Part shown: positions 53,469 through 60,676 of the stretch, one piece after another
Position numbering within the stretch: the first letter of the stretch is position 1
Layout: every line of letters begins with the position of its first letter
NCBI GenBank assembly: GCA_030680175.1
Contig: JAUXWO010000113.1
Span: 21,775-85,774 of the forward strand
DNA from: Vicinamibacterales bacterium
GTDB lineage: Bacteria > Acidobacteriota > Vicinamibacteria > Vicinamibacterales > UBA2999
Direction of reading: 5' to 3'
Length of the DNA stretch: 64,000 bases
The notes under the pieces: model-generated
The model's database searches: none
The model's input: only the letters and a program-made list of their open reading frames with translations
Told to the model about the DNA's origin: nothing
Made by a program: the position numbers and the translations under genes

Positions 53469-55517
53469 ATGATTCTTCCGCTGCACGACAGGGTCAGGGA
53501 CCGCGTACGCGCGGTGCTGGCTGATCGCTACGCACTCGGCGATGACGCCGGCGTCTCGATCGTCATTGAGTACCCGCCCACCCGCACGCTCGGCGATCTC
53601 GGCACGCCCGTCGCCTTCGACCTCGCCCGCCGGCTCCGCAAGGCGCCGCGCGCCATCGCGCAGGAGATCGCCGGCGCCCTCGGCGCCATCGAGGGCGTGG
53701 CCCGGGTCGAGGCGGCCCCGAACGGCTACCTCAACGTCTTCCTCGATCGGCGGACGTTCCTGCTCTCGCGGCTCGGCGTGGTGCCGGGGCTGCCGGCGGC
53801 GCCCGCCCACACCGAGAAGGCGATCGTCGAGCACACCGCGATCAATCCGAACAAGGCCGCGCACATCGGCCACGTCCGGAACTCGTGTCTCGGCGATACG
53901 CTCGGCCGGGTGCTCCGCTTCCGCGGCATGCCCGTCGAGATCCAGAACTACATCGACGACACCGGCGTCCAGGTGGCGGACGTGGTCGTCGGCGTCCGGC
54001 ATCTCGAAGGGCTCGACCTCGACGGCATCCGGCGGATTGCCGACACGACGCGCTTCGACTACTACTGCTGGGATCTGTACGCGCGCGTCACCGAATGGTA
54101 CGCCGGCGACAAGGCACGCCTTCAGGTGCGTGCCGACACCCTGCACGACATCGAGCACGGCACCGATCCGGTGGCAGCCATCGCCGGCTTCATCGCCGAT
54201 CGCATCGTCCGCTGCCATCTGGTGACGATGGGCCGCCTCAACATCGACTACGACCTGCTCACCTGGGAGGGCGACATCCTCCGGCTGCAGTTCTGGGCGC
54301 GCGCGTTCGAGGTGCTGAAGGAGACGGGCGCCGTCTTCCTGCAGACCGAGGGGCGCCTGGCCGGCTGCTGGGTCATGCCGATCGAGGACGACCTCGCGGC
54401 CGCCGGCGCAGAGGCGGCGCCGGCAGCGCCCGCGCCCGCAGACGCCGGCCCGGCCGGCGACGAGGACGAACAGCGCGAGAAGGTCATCGTCCGTTCGAAC
54501 GGCACGGTCACGTACGTCGGCAAGGACATGGCGTACCAGCTGTGGAAGTCCGGGCTGCTCGGCCGGGACTTCCACTACCGCCCGTTCGGCACGACACTCG
54601 ACGGGCGTGTGCTCTGGGCCACCACCACCGACACGACGGCGGCCGAGGCCGGCCATCCGCCGTTCGGCGCGGCCGCGGCCACCTACAACGTCATCGACGT
54701 GCGGCAGGCGTACCTGCAGAAGCTGCTGAAGCAGGCGCTCATCGCCGTGGGCCACCCGAAGGAAGCCGAGCGCCTCACCCACTTCTCGTATGAGATGGTG
54801 GCGCTCTCGCATGCGACGGCGCGTGAGCTCGGGTACGCCCCACCCGCCGACAGCGACGAGGCCCGCAAGCCCTTCGTCGAGGTGTCGGGCCGCAAGGGGC
54901 TCGGCGTGAAGGCCGACGACCTGCTGGACCGCATCATCGAGAAGGCGCAGGCGGAGGTCACGCGGCGCAACGCGGCGCTCTCCCCCGAGGACCGGGACCG
55001 CACCGCCCGCGCCATCGGCGTGGCGGCGGTCCGCTATTTCATGATCAAGTACTCGCGGACGAAGGTCATCGCCTTCGACATCGACGAGGCGCTCAGCTTC
55101 GAGGGGGAGAGCGGTCCGTACCTGCAGTACGCGGTCGTGCGGGCGAACAACATCTTCCAGAAGCTGCAGGAGCGCGAGGGCCTCACCGAGGCCGACATCC
55201 TGCGATCGCTGCTCGACACGCCGGCCGCCGCCCTCGACGGCGACGACGGCGATCACGACCTGTGGGCGCTCGTCCTCGAGGCCTCGCGCCTCGACGATGT
55301 GGTCGAGCAGGTCGTGCGCACGCTCGAATTCTCCGTGCTCGCCAAGTACGGCTTCGGCCTGGCGCAAATGTTCAACGGGCTGTACCACAAGTCGCCCATC
55401 CTGAACGAAGAGCGCCAGGATCTTCGGCGCTGGCGCGCGGCGGCGGTCGGCTACTTCCGCCTCCAGCTGGCGCGCGTGTTGGAACTCATGGGTGTCCACG
55501 TGCCCGCGCGCATGTGA
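53469..55517 (+). CDS. argS: Arginyl-tRNA synthetase
   Basis: A 682-residue class I synthetase. It has the N-terminal Add-1 domain, the HIGH motif in NPNKAAHIGHVRNSCLGDTL (132-135), DDTGVQVAD, the SGRKGLGVKADDLLDRIIEK region in place of a canonical KMSKS, and the DALR anticodon domain ending LARVLELMGVHVPARM. It is about 100 residues longer than usual. Part of this is an Ala/Pro/Asp-rich insert (about residues 310-338: AAAPAPADAGPAGDEDEQ) before KVIVRSNGTVTYVGKDMAYQ. It charges tRNA-Arg. GGA lies just before the ATG. Confidence 0.95.
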   Translation: MILPLHDRVRDRVRAVLADRYALGDDAGVSIVIEYPPTRTLGDLGTPVAFDLARRLRKAPRAIAQEIAGALGAIEGVARVEAAPNGYLNVFLDRRTFLLSRLGVVPGLPAAPAHTEKAIVEHTAINPNKAAHIGHVRNSCLGDTLGRVLRFRGMPVEIQNYIDDTGVQVADVVVGVRHLEGLDLDGIRRIADTTRFDYYCWDLYARVTEWYAGDKARLQVRADTLHDIEHGTDPVAAIAGFIADRIVRCHLVTMGRLNIDYDLLTWEGDILRLQFWARAFEVLKETGAVFLQTEGRLAGCWVMPIEDDLAAAGAEAAPAAPAPADAGPAGDEDEQREKVIVRSNGTVTYVGKDMAYQLWKSGLLGRDFHYRPFGTTLDGRVLWATTTDTTAAEAGHPPFGAAAATYNVIDVRQAYLQKLLKQALIAVGHPKEAERLTHFSYEMVALSHATARELGYAPPADSDEARKPFVEVSGRKGLGVKADDLLDRIIEKAQAEVTRRNAALSPEDRDRTARAIGVAAVRYFMIKYSRTKVIAFDIDEALSFEGESGPYLQYAVVRANNIFQKLQEREGLTEADILRSLLDTPAAALDGDDGDHDLWALVLEASRLDDVVEQVVRTLEFSVLAKYGFGLAQMFNGLYHKSPILNEERQDLRRWRAAAVGYFRLQLARVLELMGVHVPARM

Positions 55518-55532
55518 TCACCGGAGGATGTG

Positions 55533-56219
55533 ATGCCACGGATTGCGATTGTGCCCTGCCGGGCCATGCCCGACTACGAGGAATCAGTGCGCCGGGTCGG
55601 CGGCGACCCGATCGCCCTCGATCGACTGGCGCCCGTGCCGGCCGATCTCGCCAGCCTGTACGACGGCGTGCTGTTCACGGGGGGCGGCGACGTCGACCCG
55701 GCGCGCTACGGCGCGGCGCCGCACGCGTCGTACCAGGCGGCCGACGAGGGGCGTGACGAGTTCGAGATCGCGCTGGCCCGCGCTGCGGTCACGGCGGGGC
55801 TCCCGATCTTCGCGATCTGCCGCGGGATGCAGGTCCTGAACGTGGCGCTCGGCGGGACGCTCGTGCAGGACATCCCGACCATGGTGAACGGCGCGCTGGA
55901 CCACGCCGTCCCCGAGCCGCGCTACCACCTGGCCCATGAGGTCTGGGTCGCGAAGGGCACCCGCCTGTCGACGATGCTGCGCGACAAGATGGTCGAGGGC
56001 GACATCCTGCAGGTGAACAGCCGCCACCATCAGGCCGTGTCCACCCCGGCCGAGGGTTTCATCGTCTCGGCGACCGCGCCGGACGGCGTCATCGAGGCCA
56101 TGGAGCGGCCGGGCGACGCGTTCATCGTGGCCGTGCAGTGGCACCCGGAGAACTTCTACCGCACGGGCGAGTTCCGCCCGCTGTTCGAGGGGTTCATCGA
56201 GGCGGCTCGTCCCGCGTGA
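55533..56219 (+). CDS. Class I glutamine amidotransferase-like hydrolase (PuuD family)
   Basis: A 228-residue peptidase C26 protein. The nucleophile elbow is FAICRGMQVLNVALGGTL, with the catalytic Cys, and VQWHPENFYRTGEF holds the catalytic His and Glu. It also has FTGGGDVDPARYGA and the SRHHQAV loop typical of gamma-glutamyl-gamma-aminobutyrate hydrolase. The exact substrate is uncertain. The ATG at 55533 follows GGAGG by five bases; a GTG at 55530 is also open. Its last 26 bases overlap the end of the convergent methyltransferase gene. Confidence 0.88.
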   Translation: MPRIAIVPCRAMPDYEESVRRVGGDPIALDRLAPVPADLASLYDGVLFTGGGDVDPARYGAAPHASYQAADEGRDEFEIALARAAVTAGLPIFAICRGMQVLNVALGGTLVQDIPTMVNGALDHAVPEPRYHLAHEVWVAKGTRLSTMLRDKMVEGDILQVNSRHHQAVSTPAEGFIVSATAPDGVIEAMERPGDAFIVAVQWHPENFYRTGEFRPLFEGFIEAARPA

Positions 56220-57489
56220 AGGTCACGACGGTCTCGATGTGGGCGGTGTTCGGGAACAGGTCGAAGAGCTCGACCGGCCCCAGGACATAGCCCGCCTCGA
56301 CGATGGCGCGCGCGTCACGCGCGAGCGTCGCCACATCGCACGACACGTAGACGAGGCGGCCCGCGCCGAGCCCGAGGATGCCGGCCAGCGCGTCGCGTGA
56401 CAGCCCGGTGCGCGGCGGGTCGACGATCACCGTCGTCTCCGGGCTGACGCGCCCGCACCCGTCGACGAAGGCCTCCACCGACTGGTGGGCCACGCCCAGG
56501 GCGGGGCCTGCGGTCACGGCGTTGGCCTCGAGATCCCGCGCGCTCCAGGGGTCCCCTTCGACCGCCGTCACCGACGTCCAGCCCAGCCCGACGAGGGCGG
56601 CCGCGAAGAGCCCGACCCCGGCGTAGAGATCGATCACCGGCCCCGTCCCGGCGCGCGCGGCGACGGCGTTGACGAGCGGCGTCACGAGGAAGCGGTTGGC
56701 CTGGAAGAACGCGCGGGCATGCCGCCGCAGCCGGACGCGCGCGTGCCGCTCCCCGACAGCGCAGTCGATCGTGTCGTGCACGGTGGGGTCGCCCTGCAGG
56801 GCCAGGCTGCCCTCCGCCCCGGCCGGCGACCACGACAGCCCCGTCAGGCCCTCGATCGGTGGCAACGCCGCAAGCCCGGCCGGATTGCCCTCGGCCGCGA
56901 GTTCCAGGTGGCAGACCCGGGTCCGTCCCTCGACGTCCTCGGCGAGTTCGATCTCGGCGACCTCGGCCTGCGGCACCGCCGCCAATGCGGCCTCGAGGCG
57001 CCCGATGGCGGCGACCGCCTCCGGCAGCAGCTGCCCGGCGCCGGCCAGGGGGCAGAGGTCGTGCGTGCCTTCGCGAAAGAACCCGATGCGTCCGTGCCGC
57101 ACGTGGAGGCGCGCGCGCATCCGGTAGCCGTCGACGATGGAGCCGTGCACGGGCACGTCGTCGGGGAGCGACAACCGGCCAATGCGCGTGAATCCGTCGC
57201 GGACGATCTCGCGCTTCAGGACCAGCTGGCGCGGATAGGCAACGAAGGCGAAGACGTTGCCGCCGCACGCCACGTCCACGGCGGGCGCCACCCGGTCGGG
57301 CGAAGGCTCCAGCACGGCGACGGTGCGGGCCCAGCCGGTCCCGCGCTGCACCTTCTCGACGTCGGCCTCGACCGTCTCACCCGGGATGGCGCCGGAGACG
57401 AGCACCACCGCGCCGTCGTGCCGCGCGATCATCCGCCCGCCGGCGGCCGGCTTCTCGATCGTCAGTCGCAGGCGTTGCCCCTGCTTCAT
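56194..57489 (-). CDS. TrmA/RlmD-family RNA (uracil-5-)-methyltransferase with a degenerate iron-sulfur motif
   Basis: A 431-residue SAM-dependent methyltransferase. It has an N-terminal TRAM domain (GQRLRLTIEKPAAGGRMIAR), SAM motif VIDLYAGVGLFAAALVGLG, IVDPPRTGLSRDAL, the catalytic Cys in LVYVSCDVATLARDA and the base Glu in LFPNTAHIETVVTF. RlmD uses C-x5-C-x2-C plus a distal Cys for a [4Fe-4S] cluster. Here only Cys75 (ACGGN, with Asn at the third position) and Cys146 (DLCPLAG) remain, so the cluster is probably lost. It methylates a uridine in rRNA or tRNA; the site is not predictable. The ATG at 57489 has GGGGG upstream. It is the last gene of the valS run. Confidence 0.88.
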   Translation of the reverse strand: MKQGQRLRLTIEKPAAGGRMIARHDGAVVLVSGAIPGETVEADVEKVQRGTGWARTVAVLEPSPDRVAPAVDVACGGNVFAFVAYPRQLVLKREIVRDGFTRIGRLSLPDDVPVHGSIVDGYRMRARLHVRHGRIGFFREGTHDLCPLAGAGQLLPEAVAAIGRLEAALAAVPQAEVAEIELAEDVEGRTRVCHLELAAEGNPAGLAALPPIEGLTGLSWSPAGAEGSLALQGDPTVHDTIDCAVGERHARVRLRRHARAFFQANRFLVTPLVNAVAARAGTGPVIDLYAGVGLFAAALVGLGWTSVTAVEGDPWSARDLEANAVTAGPALGVAHQSVEAFVDGCGRVSPETTVIVDPPRTGLSRDALAGILGLGAGRLVYVSCDVATLARDARAIVEAGYVLGPVELFDLFPNTAHIETVVTFTRDEPPR

Positions 57490-57533
57490 GATGGCGCCCC
57501 CAGGCTGTCGGCTGTCGAATGCGGACGGACGGC

Positions 57534-58247
57534 TCACTCGAACGTCACGACGGGCAGGCCCGCCTTCCGCCGGATGAGCCGGGCGATGGCCGCCGCACGC
57601 GCTGCGGCGTGGGCGTCGGCCGTCATCCGCCCGCGAAACGGCGCCAGTTCCTCGTCCGCTTCGCGCGCGAGCGCCGCGTGCGCCGCCTCGTCGAGCGTAC
57701 CACGCGCCGCCTCGAGCAGGGCCTGATCGATCGCGACGAGCCGCGCCAGCAACCCCTCGCGCCGCTCGCCACGCGCGCCGCGGGCTTCCGCCTGCACGGC
57801 GTCGAGCGCGCGGGAGGCGGCCTCGAGCGCGTCGCGCAGCCGCGGGTCCGACTGGCTGGTCCGGCCAGCCGTCAGCCGGGCGAGGACGCGCTCCACGTGG
57901 GTGGCGAGCGGCTCGCCCTTCCGCCGCACCTCGGCCTCCCCGGTCTCGGGCCCGGCCGGCGCACGCGCGATCAGCGGGACGCCCGTGGCGCGCCGCCAGT
58001 CATCGAACGCCTCGAGCACATCGGCCTCGCAGAACTCGATGCGCACCGGACGCCGTCGCGGTCCCTTCCGGTAGTACCGCTCGACGTAGCGATCGATCCC
58101 CGTCATCGCCACGGTCAGCGGCACGCCCTGGCGTGCCCACCCGCACACCTGCTCGAAGGCCGGCCCGGTCACGCGGATCAGATGTCCGTCATTCTTCCGG
58201 CACAGGTAGGCTTCCAGTTCGCGGCAATAGGCATCCGGTGCGATCAC
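57534..58247 (-). CDS. Conserved-looking protein of unknown function, coupled to coaX
   Basis: A 237-residue soluble protein starting with GTG at 58247, overlapping the coaX stop (GTGA). The N-terminal half is compact: VIAPDAYCRELEAYLCRKND, VTGPAFEQVCGWARQGVPLT, AMTGIDRYVERYYRKGPRRR and IEFCEADVLEAFDDWRRATG. The C-terminal half is helical, Ala/Arg/Glu-rich, with coiled-coil character. Four cysteines occur in the first 100 residues. The open frame extends to 58883, but that extension is antisense-like shadow of coaX. No family was recognised. The position hints at a link to cofactor metabolism or translation. Confidence 0.75.
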   Translation of the reverse strand: MIAPDAYCRELEAYLCRKNDGHLIRVTGPAFEQVCGWARQGVPLTVAMTGIDRYVERYYRKGPRRRPVRIEFCEADVLEAFDDWRRATGVPLIARAPAGPETGEAEVRRKGEPLATHVERVLARLTAGRTSQSDPRLRDALEAASRALDAVQAEARGARGERREGLLARLVAIDQALLEAARGTLDEAAHAALAREADEELAPFRGRMTADAHAAARAAAIARLIRRKAGLPVVTFE

Positions 58248-59020
58248 TGATTCCGTTCCCAGACGATCCGCAGTCCGTACAACGTCAGCTCCCCGTCCAC
58301 GTGCTGAATCACATCGGTTTCGGCCGAGATCGTGGCCGCCAGGCCACCGGTCGCCACGCAGAGCGCCCCCTCGCCGAGCTCGTGCCGCATTCGCCGCACG
58401 AGCCCCTCCACCATGTCCACGTAGCCCCAGAACAACCCGGCCTGCATCGATGCCACGGTGTTCCGTCCGATCACGGTGGCGGTCTTCCGCACGTCGATAC
58501 GCGGCAGCCGCGCCGCGCGCTGAAAGAGCGCATCCGCCGAGATCTGGACGCCGGGACAGATCACGCCGCCGAGGTACTCCCCCTGCGCGGTGATCGCATC
58601 GAAGGTCGTGGCCGTGCCGAAGTCCACGACGATCACCGGCTGGCCCGCGGGACGGCCGTACCGCTCGAACGCGGCGACGCCGTTGACCACGCGATCCGCG
58701 CCGACGTCGCCCGGCTGGTCGTACAACACGGGCATCCCTGTGTTCACGCCAGGGTCGAGCGTCAGCGGCTCCCGATCGAAGTAGTGCCGCGCCATCGCGA
58801 TGAGCGTCCCCGTGAGCGGCGGCACGACCGACGCCATCACGATGCCGGTCACCGCGGCCGGCGCCACCCCGTGGTGCTCGCACAACCCGGTGACGAGGAT
58901 CCCGAGTTCGTCCGACGTGCGCTCACGCAGCGTCGTCAGACGCCAGCTGTGCACGAGGCGGTCCCCGTCGAACACGCCGAGGACGATGTTGGTGTTGCCG
59001 ACGTCGATGGCTAGGAGCAT
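58244..59020 (-). CDS. coaX: Type III pantothenate kinase
   Basis: A 258-residue ASKHA-fold kinase. It begins MLLAIDVGNTNIVLGVFDGD (phosphate loop and catalytic Asp6), then GADRVVNGVAAFERYG, VIVVDFGTATTFDAITAQGE and GGVICPGVQISADALFQRAA, the CoaX signatures. It phosphorylates pantothenate in CoA synthesis and is usually not inhibited by CoA. The order birA-coaX is frequent in bacteria. The start ATG at 59020 is preceded by an AGCGAA repeat array. Confidence 0.96.
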   Translation of the reverse strand: MLLAIDVGNTNIVLGVFDGDRLVHSWRLTTLRERTSDELGILVTGLCEHHGVAPAAVTGIVMASVVPPLTGTLIAMARHYFDREPLTLDPGVNTGMPVLYDQPGDVGADRVVNGVAAFERYGRPAGQPVIVVDFGTATTFDAITAQGEYLGGVICPGVQISADALFQRAARLPRIDVRKTATVIGRNTVASMQAGLFWGYVDMVEGLVRRMRHELGEGALCVATGGLAATISAETDVIQHVDGELTLYGLRIVWERNQ

Positions 59021-59076
59021 GGCTCGCTGATTCGCTGTTCGCTGTTCGCGGTTCGCTATTCGCTATTCAATGTTCG
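59021..59076. repeat. AGCGAA repeat array before coaX
   Basis: On the minus strand units such as GAATAGCGAATAGCGAACCG and CGAACAGCGAACAGCGAATC fill the whole spacer and end with AGCGAGCC before the coaX ATG. There is no other ribosome binding site. The orientation and position match the arrays before ribH, the pump, pfkB and mtnP. Confidence 0.8.
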
Positions 59077-59832
59077 CTAGATCTTCCAGCGCACCTCGCC
59101 GGCGATCACGCGCGCGATGCCGTCCGTGGTGCGCACGAGGAGGGCGCCGGTCTCGTCGATGCCGGCCGTCTCACCGGTCTGCGGCCCGGACGGGCTTTCC
59201 CACTCGACGCGCGTGCCCACGGCCCACGGCGAGGCCTCGCGCCATCGTCGCAGGATATCACCGGCCCGTCCGTCCTTCAGGTCGCCGTAGGCGCGGCCCA
59301 CCCCGGCGAGCACCTCGTCGATCACCAGGTCACGATCACACACGCGGCCGAGCTCCGCTTCGAGGGAGGTGGCGACCGCCGCCACGTCCGGTGGGTAGGC
59401 CGCCGTGCGCAGATTGATGCCCACGCCCACGACGACGCACTGCGCCGGGGTGCCGAGCGCCAGCCCCTCGGCGAGAATGCCGGCCAGCTTCCGCCGCCCG
59501 ACGAACACGTCGTTGGGCCACTTCACGTCTGGAGCCAGCCCGGTGGCCACCTGGAGGCCGTCCCGCACGCCCACACCGACCGCCAGCGTGAGCAGCGACA
59601 ACAGCCGGTCATCACCAGCCGCCACCGGTGGACGCAGCACCACCGACAGGTAGACCCCGGCGCCCGCCGGCGACGTCCACTCACGCCCGCGCCGCCCCCG
59701 CCCGGCCGTCTGCTCGTCGGCGACCAGGGTCCAGCCCTCGGCCGCCCCCTGCGCGGCCTCGGCGGCGGCCACGTCCATGGTCGAGGTGACGACGGGCCGG
59801 TGGTGGATCTCGAATGGGAGGGGGGACGGCAT
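59077..59832 (-). CDS. birA: Biotin-[acetyl-CoA-carboxylase] ligase (monofunctional)
   Basis: A 251-residue biotin protein ligase. The biotin/ATP loop is DEQTAGRGRRGREWTSPAGA, then VYLSVVLRP, KWPNDVFVGRRKLAGILAEG and VVVGVGINLRT; a C-terminal SH3-like domain follows. There is no N-terminal helix-turn-helix, so it is not the biotin repressor. It joins biotin to carboxylase carrier proteins, including enzymes of the propionyl-CoA route. It follows nadC by seven bases and precedes the coaX leader repeats. Confidence 0.95.
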   Translation of the reverse strand: MPSPLPFEIHHRPVVTSTMDVAAAEAAQGAAEGWTLVADEQTAGRGRRGREWTSPAGAGVYLSVVLRPPVAAGDDRLLSLLTLAVGVGVRDGLQVATGLAPDVKWPNDVFVGRRKLAGILAEGLALGTPAQCVVVGVGINLRTAAYPPDVAAVATSLEAELGRVCDRDLVIDEVLAGVGRAYGDLKDGRAGDILRRWREASPWAVGTRVEWESPSGPQTGETAGIDETGALLVRTTDGIARVIAGEVRWKI

Positions 59833-59839
59833 CGAACGA

Positions 59840-60676
59840 TCAGCGGGGTTCGATCTCGAAGCTCAGATCCACGGCGGGCGCCGAGTGCGTCAGCGCCCCG
59901 ACCGAGACGAACGCGGCGCCGGTCGCGGCGAGTTCCGGCAGGCGCTCGAGCGTCACGCCCCCCGAGATCTCGACGACCGCGCGCCCACGGCACCGCGCGA
60001 CCGCGGTGTGAATGTCCGGCGTGGTGAAGTTGTCGACCAGGATGCGCGTGGCGCCGGCGGCCAGCGCCGCGTCGAGTTCGTCGAGCGTCTCGACCTCGAC
60101 CTCGATGCCCACGCCCACGCCCGCCGCGAGCGCGCGCGCCGTCGCCGGACCCACGCCGCCCGCGAGGCGCTTGTGGTTGTCCTTGATCAGCACCCCGTCG
60201 TCCAGCCGCTGCCGGTGGTTGGTGCCGCCGCCGCAGCGCACGGCGTACTTCTCGAGCGCACGGAGCCCCGGCGTCGTCTTCCGTGTGTCGAGGACCACGA
60301 TCTGCCCCGCCGCCGTGTCGACGAACCGGCGGGTCAGCGTGGCGATGCCGCTCAGCCGCTGCAGCAGGTTGAGGGCCGTGCGCTCGGCGGTGAGGAGCGC
60401 ACGCGCCGGGCCGGTCACCGTGGCGATGGTGTCGCCGGGCTCGCAGCGCGCCCCGTCCGGCACGCGCGCCTCGAAGCGCGTGGCCGGATCCACCTGAGTG
60501 AAGACCTCGGCCGCCATCGCGAGTCCCGCGACGACCAGCGTGCTCTTCGCCAGCACGATACCGTGGGCCTGCTGCGAGGCGTCAACGGTGAGCGCGCTCG
60601 TCAGATCGCCCTGTCCCACGTCCTCGGCCAGCGCCCGCGCGACGAGGTCGCGGTAGGCCGACGGGTCGAGCATCAT
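59840..60676 (-). CDS. nadC: Nicotinate-nucleotide pyrophosphorylase (carboxylating)
   Basis: A 278-residue quinolinate phosphoribosyltransferase. It has ALAEDVGQGDLTSALTV, TALNLLQRLSGIATLTRRFV, VLDTRKTTPGLRALEKYAVR, CGGGTNHRQRLDDGVLIKDN and VEVETLDELDAAL, and ends GAAFVSVGALTHSAPAVDLS. It makes nicotinate mononucleotide for NAD. Two ATG codons (60676, 60673) open the gene. The first overlaps the valS stop by four bases (ATGA). No nadA or nadB is in the window. Confidence 0.97.
   Translation of the reverse strand: MMLDPSAYRDLVARALAEDVGQGDLTSALTVDASQQAHGIVLAKSTLVVAGLAMAAEVFTQVDPATRFEARVPDGARCEPGDTIATVTGPARALLTAERTALNLLQRLSGIATLTRRFVDTAAGQIVVLDTRKTTPGLRALEKYAVRCGGGTNHRQRLDDGVLIKDNHKRLAGGVGPATARALAAGVGVGIEVEVETLDELDAALAAGATRILVDNFTTPDIHTAVARCRGRAVVEISGGVTLERLPELAATGAAFVSVGALTHSAPAVDLSFEIEPR

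Noticed and set aside
53391..55499. 702-codon minus-strand frame opposite argS
   Set aside because: Antisense shadow; argS motifs on the plus strand are decisive.
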